DNA of 64,000 nt from an uncultured Pelagibacteraceae bacterium (GTDB lineage: Bacteria; Pseudomonadota; Alphaproteobacteria; Pelagibacterales; AG-422-B15): contig CABYDZ010000001.1 in NCBI GenBank assembly GCA_902517885.1, forward strand, positions 62,001 through 126,000, in the 5' to 3' direction. The notes below the pieces were generated by a model. It was not told the DNA's origin. It saw only the letters and a program-made list of their open reading frames with translations, and made no database searches. Positions 47,384 to 55,568 of this stretch are shown here, in pieces (position 1 is the first letter of the stretch; the number at the start of each line of letters is the position of its first letter). A program made the translations under genes and the position numbers.

Positions 47384-47457
47384 GCCTCCATGGTGAAATG
47401 GAATCATACGTCCTTGGTAAGGACGAGTTCCCTTGTCAGTAAAGGGTGGAGGCACCA
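47384..47457 (+). tRNA. Element-encoded complete tRNA-Thr(GGU) overlapping the integrase start
   Basis: Full cloverleaf: acceptor GCCTCCA/TGGAGGC, D-arm GTGA-AATGGAA-TCAT, anticodon arm CGTCC-TTGGTAA-GGACG, variable AGTT, T-arm CCCTT-GTCAGTA-AAGGG, A73 and CCA; 74 bases. The anticodon is GGU, and G1-C72 and C2-G71 agree with known ThrRS identity elements. Compared with the split host tRNA the stems differ by paired changes, while anticodon loop and T-loop are identical. The final A is the first base of the integrase ATG, and GGAGG at 47448-47452 (acceptor strand) is the integrase Shine-Dalgarno site. G54 and G58 in the T-loop are atypical. Folding is by eye. Confidence 0.85.
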
Positions 47458-48680
47458 TGCCTAAAGAAACACAGAAGTACAAAGCTCAGAAATCCAAGAT
47501 CACCGCTACGCTGGCAGACAAACTCAAACCACAGAAGAAGTCTCCACGTCCAGGAGACAAAGGACCTAGATATAACGTTAATCGACTCTGGGATACCGAT
47601 ATTAAGGGCTTTTATCTTGAGTGTGGTACTGGTGGCACCAAGACGTGGTATCTACGCTATTCAAATAAATTTCAAAGGAAACAGACCTATAAGATTGGTC
47701 GTTATCCAGCAATCACCGTACCGTCAGCCAGGAAGGAGGCTTTAATAAAGCTTGGTGAGGTAGCACAGGACATTGATATCCAGAAAGAAAAAAGACAGCA
47801 GATATCACAGGGTTCAGTTGCAGAGTTCAGTAAGAAATATCTGAAGATGCTCCCTGATTATAAATCTAAACACCGAGAGGTTTGGTGTCATGAGAAACGT
47901 ATTGTTCCATCTATTGGACACTTGAAACTGAAGGAAGTTGATAGGGAAGTCATCATGACAATGATGAAGAAATATGATCACTTGGGGGCAGACTGGGTGC
48001 GGACCAAAGTCATGCTACATAAATTCTTCAAAGAGATGATGTTAAATAAGCGGATTTCATACAATCCGGTAGCCGATATTCCTACACCTAAAGACAAGAA
48101 ATATAAGCCACGTACAGTCGTAATGACACCAGAACAGGTACTAAAGGTTAGAGAATTTTTAATTCAGGAAGTAGAAACACACCCAATACACTGTTATTAC
48201 CTGGGACTACTTCTAGCAATTGGAGCCAGACCTGGTGAGTTGATCAAAATAACTTGGGATCAAATCGATCTTAAGAATGCGACGATGGGTAACTTGTCAA
48301 TTGGGGAAGGTGCTGGAACAAAGACTGGCGATAAAGACATACCCATATCAGATGTTGCATTGAAGTATTTCAAGGAACTATACAAACATACTGGTACTTT
48401 CAAGTGGTGTTTCCCTGGACTTAATCCCACTAAACACATGTCCTCATACAGAGATTTCTACGACAAAGTTAGAGCGTATGCTGGCATAGGCAAAGTACAG
48501 ATGAGAGATTTTAGAAGAACTTTTATCACTGCTGGTGCAAAGTCCTCAGATGATATCCACGCAGTATCACAGATTGTGCAACACTCAGATATTAATATCA
48601 CTGCTAAAGTTTATGATCAGGTAGATGATAAGAGGCAACGTAAAGCGTTGAAGAAGATAAAAGGTGTGGCCTTACTATGA
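47457..48680 (+). CDS. Tyrosine integrase (P4-type)
   Basis: 407-residue site-specific recombinase. An N-terminal arm-binding domain of DUF4102 type (about 38-110, LWDTDIKGFYLECG...TYKIGRYPAITVPSARKEA) is followed by a core-binding domain and the catalytic domain. Catalytic Arg258 (GARPGEL), Arg353, His376 (VQHSDI) and Tyr386 are present; the usual first His of HxxR is Arg350. The ATG at 47457 is chosen because GGAGG stands 4 bases upstream; a TTG at 47433 would lie inside the tRNA T-arm. The start overlaps the CCA end of the cargo tRNA. It reads inward from attL and overlaps the next small ORF by 4 bases. Confidence 0.93.
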   Translation: MPKETQKYKAQKSKITATLADKLKPQKKSPRPGDKGPRYNVNRLWDTDIKGFYLECGTGGTKTWYLRYSNKFQRKQTYKIGRYPAITVPSARKEALIKLGEVAQDIDIQKEKRQQISQGSVAEFSKKYLKMLPDYKSKHREVWCHEKRIVPSIGHLKLKEVDREVIMTMMKKYDHLGADWVRTKVMLHKFFKEMMLNKRISYNPVADIPTPKDKKYKPRTVVMTPEQVLKVREFLIQEVETHPIHCYYLGLLLAIGARPGELIKITWDQIDLKNATMGNLSIGEGAGTKTGDKDIPISDVALKYFKELYKHTGTFKWCFPGLNPTKHMSSYRDFYDKVRAYAGIGKVQMRDFRRTFITAGAKSSDDIHAVSQIVQHSDINITAKVYDQVDDKRQRKALKKIKGVALL

Positions 48681-48844
48681 TCGAACTCATAATGCTTAAG
48701 ATGTGTTTTGAGAACGGTGAACTAGAGAAGTATATTGAGGAACATACAAACGTTGCCACCGTAATCTACGCCAGCTATGATGAGGAAGAAAGTACAATTG
48801 AGAGCGATAGAAAATGCTACTATATTTCTATCGAACGCTGGTGA
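48677..48844 (+). CDS. Small ORF after integrase (55 aa)
   Basis: 55-residue acidic peptide starting in the ATGA overlap with the integrase stop and ending in CYYISIERW. It is too short for family recognition. The 4-base overlap and the position 4 bases before the next start make it a likely co-translated gene of the element operon. It could be a recombination or immunity accessory, but nothing in the sequence shows this. Confidence 0.5.
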   Translation: MIELIMLKMCFENGELEKYIEEHTNVATVIYASYDEEESTIESDRKCYYISIERW

Positions 48845-48848
48845 AAAT

Positions 48849-49718
48849 ATGAAACGAGTATTAGACTTCACCGTTGCAAACATTGGCCACCCAGAGAGTT
48901 TTCAAAAAACCTTGCTTGAGCCATTAGCCGTAATGGGTATTGAGTTATCTGAGATTGGTAAACACTCAGCACAATCAGCTTTTGATCACTTTGTTCATAG
49001 GTTTTATGAACTGTATGACATTCACCAATACGACCAATATCCTGAAGCCAAGAAGCTCGATCAGTTTGACAAGAAGATTGAAAGCTTGTGGAAAGTTGTA
49101 GCTGAAGAAAATCGACGAGATCTTGAGGCTATGCAAGAGCTAGAGAAAGCTTTATTGAAAGCTCAGGACGAGATAAGAAAAATGAAACGTCACCGTGAAG
49201 AAAACCCAAAGAGTGATACTGTATATCCTCCAGGTGTAGTTATGCTTTGTCAGCATTTAATACTTTACTGGGATGACTGGATGCGGAACTTTATGGTGAA
49301 ACATAAACCAGGGGCATCAGTTAAAAGTTACTTCTATCAAATTGATAACCAGATGACCTTCGAATTACAAAAACATCTTCTTGAAGGCGTGGATGTTAAT
49401 AGTAATCCTGGCGGAGCATTTATACAGAGAGCATTTTATAATTACTGGGGTATTGATTTTACAACAGCCCAAATGAAAACCCTGATCCTGAAAGCGTGGG
49501 AGAGTAAACCCACCAAAGACGAATTAAATATTAAGCCACACATACCGTTAGATATTTGGTTGAGACACCAGAATTTAAGTATGGATCAAGTGGTAGAGGA
49601 AGAAGTAGCTGGTAGTTTTAAGTTGCAGCAGTTTTCAGCATCAAATGAATATATGGCATCACTGCAAGAGACTATCGATAACCTCCGAAAGTGGAGAGAA
49701 GAAAAAAATAAGAAGTAG
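48849..49718 (+). CDS. Unknown element protein with coiled coil
   Basis: 289-residue soluble protein, unrecognised. Residues about 70-120 (KLDQFDKKIESLWKVVAEEN...ALLKAQDEIRKMKRH) form a probable coiled coil, followed by an aromatic-rich segment (ILYWDDWMRNFM). I prefer ATG 48849, with GGTGA 5 bases upstream and 4 bases after the 55-residue ORF; an ATG at 48777 would overlap that ORF in another frame. It is the last gene before an 87-base gap that may hold a promoter for the following chain. Confidence 0.65.
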   Translation: MKRVLDFTVANIGHPESFQKTLLEPLAVMGIELSEIGKHSAQSAFDHFVHRFYELYDIHQYDQYPEAKKLDQFDKKIESLWKVVAEENRRDLEAMQELEKALLKAQDEIRKMKRHREENPKSDTVYPPGVVMLCQHLILYWDDWMRNFMVKHKPGASVKSYFYQIDNQMTFELQKHLLEGVDVNSNPGGAFIQRAFYNYWGIDFTTAQMKTLILKAWESKPTKDELNIKPHIPLDIWLRHQNLSMDQVVEEEVAGSFKLQQFSASNEYMASLQETIDNLRKWREEKNKK

Positions 49719-49805
49719 ATCCAGAAATTATCCAGTCAACTTTTTGACCGCATAAAAACAGTTAGTAAAGTTGTTAGTGTTTCACGAGTATTCTATCTAT
49801 AGAGT

Positions 49806-50153
49806 ATGGAAAACAAAACACCAGAACTTGATATTGATGTTTATGCTCTCATCCCTGAGCTACTCGACCTAGAACAAATTCATCATTTGTACGGGCTGGC
49901 ACCAGGTACGATTAGAAGAGAGAGATGGCAACAAAAACTAATTAAAGAACGAAAAATTAAAGCTGAGGATGTAAAGAAAATTAATACCTCAGGTTTTGGC
50001 TTTTTGTATGAACCTGTCCTTATGTACGGGAAACTTTATTACAGACGAAAAGACGTAGAGCATTTCATAAAGACCTGCCAAGAAAAATCACCAATGGAAC
50101 AACTGCGACTTGCATCAATAGCTGGCAGAGCGCGCGAAGGTAAGAGTGTATGA
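49806..50153 (+). CDS. Putative excisionase/AlpA-like DNA-binding protein
   Basis: 115-residue protein whose layout matches small winged-HTH excisionases: LDLEQIHHLYGLAPGTIRRERWQ (about 20-42) as the HTH, and GKLYYRRKDVEHFIKTC (about 77-93) as the wing/DVE helix typical of MerR-like HTH_17 proteins. It could be the recombination directionality factor or the operon regulator of the element. It starts the second run of genes and overlaps the next gene by 4 bases (ATGA). No catalytic motif. Confidence 0.65.
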   Translation: MENKTPELDIDVYALIPELLDLEQIHHLYGLAPGTIRRERWQQKLIKERKIKAEDVKKINTSGFGFLYEPVLMYGKLYYRRKDVEHFIKTCQEKSPMEQLRLASIAGRAREGKSV

Positions 50154-50725
50154 TTGATAAAGCTATACGATTAGAGCGGGAACTAAAACGAAGTGGAAAG
50201 ATTGATAAAAATTTATCTAAAATCTCAACTGATGAATTTCCAGAAAAAGTTTTTCCAAAGATTGAACGCGGCCCCGAGGCATATAACGCCAGTCTTATTG
50301 ATTTAATCGACAACATACGCAGCACTACACCTGGACCAGAGGGTAAACAATTTGTGCTACCTAAATATACAGACGTGCCAACACAGAAAATTAAACATTT
50401 TAAACCTCCAACGACCGCAGAGATTTTGAGAATGTTCAATGATAATTTTACCTTAGGTGGCACTAACGACTTTGAAGAATTTAAAACAAAACTATTCAAT
50501 CGAGAATATAACGACCTAGAAATCGACCTTACAGACTACCTCGATTATGTGTTTGATGGTGAGGAAATGTCCATCAAAGAAGCTCATGAATTTGGTAATA
50601 GAAAATATGAGGACCTAGATGTTAAAGGCAGTTTATTTAAAACAATCGAAGATAGAACTGAATATAACATCGGTCTTGGCGCATTATTTCAAGAAGAAAT
50701 GAATGATCGGAGAGCAGGTTTATGA
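50150..50725 (+). CDS. Unknown element protein (191 aa)
   Basis: Hydrophilic 191-residue protein without signal peptide or membrane helix. Visible: a basic N-terminus (RLERELKRSGKIDKN), a Pro-containing middle, and an acidic stretch ending LTDYLDYVFDGEEMSI. It overlaps its neighbours by 4 bases at both ends (ATGA), so translation is coupled along the chain. No family recognised. Confidence 0.6.
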   Translation: MIDKAIRLERELKRSGKIDKNLSKISTDEFPEKVFPKIERGPEAYNASLIDLIDNIRSTTPGPEGKQFVLPKYTDVPTQKIKHFKPPTTAEILRMFNDNFTLGGTNDFEEFKTKLFNREYNDLEIDLTDYLDYVFDGEEMSIKEAHEFGNRKYEDLDVKGSLFKTIEDRTEYNIGLGALFQEEMNDRRAGL

Positions 50726-50916
50726 GAATAGACGATCTTCTTCTAGACGAACTTATCCGCCTGCATGATATCGCAAGAGAGAATGGCTACAAAGGCGACT
50801 ACCTACAATTCAAAAAAGATCTAGAGCGAAACCCAGAGTTTCTCTTCCCTCCAAGTGCAGGACCAGATTTTGCAGGTGGTGGTCTTGTAAGTTTATTTAG
50901 AAGGCTAGCAGTATGA
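50722..50916 (+). CDS. Small protein with Gly-rich C-terminal tail (64 aa)
   Basis: 64 residues: a helical acidic N-part (LLLDELIRLHDIARENGYKG) and a tail GPDFAGGGLVSLFRRLAV. Tails of this FAxGGLxxL type are something I associate with proteins of marine phages, which would fit a phage-satellite nature, but I cannot confirm a match. ATGA overlaps on both sides make it likely to be a true gene despite its size. Confidence 0.55.
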   Translation: MRIDDLLLDELIRLHDIARENGYKGDYLQFKKDLERNPEFLFPPSAGPDFAGGGLVSLFRRLAV

Positions 50917-51509
50917 GCAAAGAAAAATATATATTTCAATTTTCAAAACTTACCTCAGAACGAATGAGGGATGAACTGCTTAAGATGACACCACCAAAAC
51001 AAACCAGAACGCCTTACATAAGATCATCAGTGCTGGTGGCTGAAGAGTTATTAACAAATCCTTACCCAAACAAAGATATTGAAATCATCATTGATTGCAC
51101 TGGTGAAAGTGTATGGGTATTTGATCATGCTCATCAGATCACACATGAATACAAAAAACATCTATCTCACTACCATACACAGGAAGGCACAATACTGCCT
51201 ATATACAGCCAGCTAAAAGACAAAATAAAGCAGCACTTGTTAGATGTAGTAAACAAATATGAGGATATGGAAAACGAAGTGCCAGATCTTGTTATAAACA
51301 ATGGACAGATAAGTTTTAATTGTAGTGAAGGTTATTTCTGGGATGCCGAAGAAATGCAAGTTTCAATAGAAGATTATATTCCATGCCTTCTAACTCCCAA
51401 TGAGGCAATCCTGAGTGCAGCTGCATTAGAAAATATTGGTAATGGAGACATTCGCGCTGGCGGGATGGCAGTACAGATGCTTAATACAACAGCGAGAGTT
51501 GAACTATGA
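50913..51509 (+). CDS. Unknown element protein (198 aa)
   Basis: 198-residue soluble protein, unrecognised. It contains IEIIIDCTGESVWVFDHAHQ (about 60-79) and an acidic segment near 110-130, and no obvious metal or nucleotide motif. ATGA overlaps with the preceding and following genes place it in the middle of the chain. It could be a structural modifier or regulator; no evidence decides. Confidence 0.58.
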   Translation: MSKEKYIFQFSKLTSERMRDELLKMTPPKQTRTPYIRSSVLVAEELLTNPYPNKDIEIIIDCTGESVWVFDHAHQITHEYKKHLSHYHTQEGTILPIYSQLKDKIKQHLLDVVNKYEDMENEVPDLVINNGQISFNCSEGYFWDAEEMQVSIEDYIPCLLTPNEAILSAAALENIGNGDIRAGGMAVQMLNTTARVEL

Positions 51510-51823
51510 GTTATCCGTTCGATCCATTCATAAGCCCCGTTCCAATATCCTTGAAGCCCTCTAAGACAAACAAAAAACCAGTAATAAAGAAAATAGAACC
51601 ACGTGCAACGAAGGTCATACAAACACCTGATCCTTTAAAACAAAAGCTAATGGAGGGTAAACCTTTAATACAAAAGCTACTGAGAGCAAAAGAGATTGAT
51701 GCAAAGCTCACGATGAAACGGAAACATAATCAAAAAGATGGTGAGTATTTTGCACTGCTAGAAGAATTTCACACCAATAGCAAAGACATAGAGATTGAAA
51801 GCTATAAGGGAGAAAAAAAATGA
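51506..51823 (+). CDS. Unknown basic element protein (105 aa)
   Basis: 105-residue Lys- and Pro-rich protein (IKKIEPRATKVIQTPDPLKQ) with a disordered-looking N-terminal half and a helical C-terminal half. The high charge would suit nucleic-acid binding or a scaffold-type role, but this is a guess from composition. ATGA overlap at both ends. Confidence 0.55.
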   Translation: MSYPFDPFISPVPISLKPSKTNKKPVIKKIEPRATKVIQTPDPLKQKLMEGKPLIQKLLRAKEIDAKLTMKRKHNQKDGEYFALLEEFHTNSKDIEIESYKGEKK

Positions 51824-52077
51824 CAATTAAAGAAATGCCAAGTGTATTAGAGGATATTGAGAAGAAGTTTTATACGGCTACGGTCACTAAGATCAGATCT
51901 ACAGCAACTAAAGGTGATTTTAAAAATGCATTTAAGTTTATTAACCGTGCTGAGTTGGCAGATGGGATCAAACGTAAACTTTTTGCTGAGGTACAAAAAC
52001 TTCAAATTATGCATGGCATGCCACATAACGAGTTAGACGACAATCCCTATATGGAGACTAGTGAATGGAAGAATTAA
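51820..52077 (+). CDS. Unknown small helical element protein (85 aa)
   Basis: 85 residues, mostly helical by appearance (VLEDIEKKFYTATVTKIRST), without recognisable motif. It begins in an ATGA overlap and its last 13 bases overlap the start of the next gene, the longest overlap in this part of the chain. Confidence 0.55.
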   Translation: MTIKEMPSVLEDIEKKFYTATVTKIRSTATKGDFKNAFKFINRAELADGIKRKLFAEVQKLQIMHGMPHNELDDNPYMETSEWKN

Positions 52078-52433
52078 TAACGATAGAAGGTAGAAAATAT
52101 CATAAGGCTTATTTAGAGCACTGTCTTAAAAATGATTTATGGATTGGTTTTGCAAGACAGAGGACAGAAAATTCAACATACGACGAAACTTATACCGCAG
52201 TTAAACAATGGTTGATCCCATTGATAACTGAGGACAGCAATTTTACAAAGGGAGCACTGATGAAGTATGCACGAGAGAACTATAAAGGCCCTTGTGCTTA
52301 CAAAGACGTGGGTAAAGTTGTGAGTAGGATTGTCAGTGATGAATGCACCAGCAGATTTGGGTTGTGGTGCAAAGAAACTACTAAATTAAAAATACGTATG
52401 AGAGTGAAACATGGAAAGTCAAACACAATCTAG
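52065..52433 (+). CDS. Unknown element protein before the primase (122 aa)
   Basis: 122-residue basic protein. The C-terminal half (FTKGALMKYARENYKGPCAYKDVGKVVSRIV) may contain a helix-turn-helix-like pair, but this is weak. Its 3' end overlaps the primase-helicase start by 23 bases, so it may be a replication accessory. Not recognised. Confidence 0.55.
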   Translation: MEELITIEGRKYHKAYLEHCLKNDLWIGFARQRTENSTYDETYTAVKQWLIPLITEDSNFTKGALMKYARENYKGPCAYKDVGKVVSRIVSDECTSRFGLWCKETTKLKIRMRVKHGKSNTI

Positions 52434-54840
52434 ACAATTTGAAAAACTATTTGAAGGAAAGAAGAAGAGCCACGGTTATCTAAAAGGGATGAGGTGGGAC
52501 GATATAGATGCGGACGGTAAGTGTAGTAAAGACGCCCGGACCAGACACAGACCGCCCAACTTTCATAATCATTTAAACGGTATAGAAAAGATTGGGATCA
52601 TACCGTTTGTATCTAGTGATAGATGTAAATGGGGTGCTGTTGATGTAGATGAATACAGCAATCTTGATCACAAAAAATTAGTAAACAAACTCAGAGATAA
52701 AAAAATTCCTGGTGTAGTCACCAGATCAACAAACGGGGGAGCACATATATGGTTCTTCTTTGACAAACCTGTGCCCAGTCACCTGCTAGTGAGCAGACTA
52801 AGAGGTGTTAGATGTGAACTAGGTATGAACCCGAAGGGTGAAGTGTTTCCAAAACAAACAGCCTTGGGGCCAGGTGATACCGGCAATTATTTATTCCTGC
52901 CTTACTTTCCTAAAAAGATTGATACGGCAAACAAACAATTTGTTGATGGATGTGACACCTATTGCATCACTGAAGAGGGCAAAGAGTTAAGTCTTGAAGA
53001 GTTTGAAGATTACGCAACAGCTTATGTCAGCAATAAGTTAAACGATATGAAGGTGGATGGATGGATTGATAATGGAGAAGAATACACTCAAAGTGAGTCC
53101 GTTGATCCCGAGGATGTTGAGGAAGGGTTAGAGGATGCACCGTCCTGTGTGCAGTTTTGTTCTAGTCAAATAACTAAAGCCGGTAAAGGTAGAGATGTTT
53201 TTATGTATGCTTACACCCTCTATAAACTGAAAAAGAATGGCGTTGTATCAATCAACGATATGAAGTGGTTGAACAAAAAATATGATCCTCCGCTGGCAGA
53301 CGATGATCTAACAAGAATACATAAACAGGTGCATAAAAATAAAAAGCAGCAATATAATTGTGAGGCAGTTAAACCTTACTACTGCAATAAAGAAACTTGT
53401 CGTTTACAGAAATATGGTATCGGTAGCGGTGGCGGAGACAGCTATTTTGATAATTGGTTGTATGTAAAATATCCACCACAGGTGGTGAAGTTGAAACCGG
53501 AACCAAAAGTTTACAAAACATTCGAAGCCAAAGAAGTGATGCTGGTAGAGCGTGGAATGATCCAGGTTAGTGCAAAAAGTACAATTCACCCAGGACACTT
53601 ATATCTTGATAAAATTGCCAGACACAATGCGGTGGACTACTTGGAGTGGCATCCTGCTAAGCCAGAGATTTTTCATACAAGGGTTAAAAACGGAACTGTC
53701 AAAGTGTTTAATAACTTTGTCCCAACAAATGTAGAGCCCGTTGAAGGTGATACAGCACAGTGGGAGGACTACTTAGACACTAGATTTAAACACCCAGAAT
53801 ATAGAAAATGGTTTGAAGATTTCTGGGCTCACAAAATACAAAAGCCTGAAGTCAGAATAATGTCAAATATATTATTAATCAGTGATTGGGGTGGCACTGG
53901 TAAGTCTCTTATTGGTGAAACAATGGAAGAATTATTTGGCGTACACAACACAGCAAACATAAGTTTAGATGCGATGGAGAGTGGTTGGGCTGATGTTGTT
54001 ATGAACAAACTACTGATCACAGTAGAAGAGATTTATGACACAGGACAGCACAGAGCAAAAATTGCATCAATAATAAAAAGATTAACAACAATCAAAAATG
54101 AATATGGAAATATGAAATATGGAAAGTTTCAACAGGCGGAAGTTTATGGATCTCTATATTTTCAATCAAACTCTAGGTCAGCAATCACAGTTAAGAAACA
54201 GGACCGTCGCCCGGGTATTTATAAATTGGATAACGATAAAGAGGAATTAATGGAGCAAAACAATAAGGAAGGCGACCTATTGAAAGAATGGTTGGATGAA
54301 GAGGATGGTTATGGAAAATTACTGCATCGTCTTTTAACTCGAGATGTATCGGACTTCTCACCTACTGCTGTGCCGCCACAAACAGAGGCAAAAAAGATGA
54401 TGGTTGCCAACACAGCAGGATTTAAATACGCAAAAATTATGACAGCTTGGAATGACAGGATGTTTCCATTTACTTCACAATCAAAGGTCTATTGTCCAAG
54501 ATGGATAGCACATTTACTCAAATGTGATCCCGAGGAAGTAGAGGCATTATTTGTTGATCAACTTGGTTGTCAGAGACTTGGCAGAGTGCAGAATGTGGAC
54601 TTTGTGATCTATGACAGAAACAACAACAATAAGCCGTTCCAGGTGGACTCAACACGAACTGAAGTCATTCTTTACACAAATGATCCCGATTTAATTGCTA
54701 ACAAAGAAACTATGAAGCCAAAACATTGGATGGAATACTACCTGCACCCAATACAACACGGAGGTAAAAACTATTATGGACAAGATGACAGGGTAAATGT
54801 GAATCTTTTAGAGGTGCTTAACACGGATAACACGGATTGA
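52411..54840 (+). CDS. Primase-helicase (AEP primase with SF3/D5-type helicase)
   Basis: 809-residue replication protein. The N-terminal archaeo-eukaryotic-type primase shows DVD (78-80), TRSTNGGAHIWFFF (104-117) and EVFPKQ (144-149), a pattern like the TOTE-type primases. After a Cys-containing middle (about 215-340) comes the helicase: Walker A GGTGKS (about 494-499) and Walker B LLITVEEI (about 534-541), as in P4/D5-type virus and plasmid helicases. It would initiate and prime replication of the excised element. It is the largest gene of the element and is followed by the iteron-like repeats. Confidence 0.85.
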   Translation: MESQTQSRQFEKLFEGKKKSHGYLKGMRWDDIDADGKCSKDARTRHRPPNFHNHLNGIEKIGIIPFVSSDRCKWGAVDVDEYSNLDHKKLVNKLRDKKIPGVVTRSTNGGAHIWFFFDKPVPSHLLVSRLRGVRCELGMNPKGEVFPKQTALGPGDTGNYLFLPYFPKKIDTANKQFVDGCDTYCITEEGKELSLEEFEDYATAYVSNKLNDMKVDGWIDNGEEYTQSESVDPEDVEEGLEDAPSCVQFCSSQITKAGKGRDVFMYAYTLYKLKKNGVVSINDMKWLNKKYDPPLADDDLTRIHKQVHKNKKQQYNCEAVKPYYCNKETCRLQKYGIGSGGGDSYFDNWLYVKYPPQVVKLKPEPKVYKTFEAKEVMLVERGMIQVSAKSTIHPGHLYLDKIARHNAVDYLEWHPAKPEIFHTRVKNGTVKVFNNFVPTNVEPVEGDTAQWEDYLDTRFKHPEYRKWFEDFWAHKIQKPEVRIMSNILLISDWGGTGKSLIGETMEELFGVHNTANISLDAMESGWADVVMNKLLITVEEIYDTGQHRAKIASIIKRLTTIKNEYGNMKYGKFQQAEVYGSLYFQSNSRSAITVKKQDRRPGIYKLDNDKEELMEQNNKEGDLLKEWLDEEDGYGKLLHRLLTRDVSDFSPTAVPPQTEAKKMMVANTAGFKYAKIMTAWNDRMFPFTSQSKVYCPRWIAHLLKCDPEEVEALFVDQLGCQRLGRVQNVDFVIYDRNNNNKPFQVDSTRTEVILYTNDPDLIANKETMKPKHWMEYYLHPIQHGGKNYYGQDDRVNVNLLEVLNTDNTD

Positions 54841-54990
54841 GACCACCAGACTGCCAAAGACTAAGCCGGACACACAGCCACGGGCCAAAAGAAATCTCTT
54901 TTTATGTATGTGATGCTTGTTAAGCGTGTGAATTGGTGTGTACCAACGGGCTGATGAAGTTAATTGCTTGTTAAGCATGTTAAGCGTCCA
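54816..54990. repeat. Iteron-like repeats, putative replication origin
   Basis: Copies of a GTTAAGC-centred motif: GCTTAACACG at 54816 (inverted), GCTTGTTAAGCGTG at 54915, GCTTGTTAAGCATG at 54966 and an overlapping GTTAAGCGT at 54979. Between them is a small hairpin, TTGGT-GTGT-ACCAA. They sit in the 3' end of and just after the primase-helicase gene, where an origin would be expected. No DnaA boxes were identified. Confidence 0.55.
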
Positions 54991-55042
54991 AGAAACTATA
55001 GTGAGGATTCACAGTAATATACAAATATGTTATGCTGCTGAT

Positions 55043-55537
55043 ATGGAAGATCTCTACCCATACACACAACTAGAATATGCAAAATTGCTTGGTTTATCTA
55101 AGGCAGGACTAATATCGAGAAGAAAAACTGGGAAGTTAGAAGGGCAATATATCGTAAAAGATAAATGTTATTACTATGCGCGCCTGCGTCCAGATCAAGT
55201 AAAACCCACACCTAAAACACACACCAAACCACGCAGACGGGGCGCTCACAATTCAGGGTCCGCGCTCCATTATCCAAACCAGGCTTTTAAAGAGCATAAC
55301 GAAGTGAAGATGTTGGCAAAGATAAGATCAAACCTGGATCAAGAAACGTTGGATTTGATCCCTGAGGCAGTAGAGATAGCAAAGCAGAAACGGCAAGATA
55401 GGATTAAAGAGACTATTAAATCTATCGATCAACCTACAAAGCAATATTCGACAGGATTATATAATCCAAAACATGTTACGCCAAGCTGGCGACCATTAGG
55501 TGTTAAGCGTATTGCACGAAACTATAAATATTATTAA
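55043..55537 (+). CDS. HTH DNA-binding protein of the element
   Basis: 164-residue basic protein with an N-terminal helix-turn-helix (QLEYAKLLGLSKAGLISRRK, about 9-28) followed by a wing-like LEGQYIVKDKCYYYARLRPD. The C-terminal part is Lys/Arg/Pro-rich. The ATG at 55043 is favoured because the longer GTG-started frame (54938) would run through the iteron-like repeats. It may bind those repeats as an origin or copy-control regulator. Confidence 0.6.
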   Translation: MEDLYPYTQLEYAKLLGLSKAGLISRRKTGKLEGQYIVKDKCYYYARLRPDQVKPTPKTHTKPRRRGAHNSGSALHYPNQAFKEHNEVKMLAKIRSNLDQETLDLIPEAVEIAKQKRQDRIKETIKSIDQPTKQYSTGLYNPKHVTPSWRPLGVKRIARNYKYY

Positions 55538-55568
55538 ATATAACGGTATTCGCTCTCAAACGAATAAA

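Noticed and set aside
47383-47454. Three-helix leader hiding the integrase RBS, first read as a riboswitch-like structure
   Set aside because: All helices fall into standard tRNA positions with GGU anticodon and CCA end, so a tRNA explains it fully.
47180-47464. 94-residue open frame left of the integrase
   Set aside because: It runs through the arm repeats and the whole cargo tRNA, and has no ribosome site; explained by non-coding attachment and tRNA sequence.
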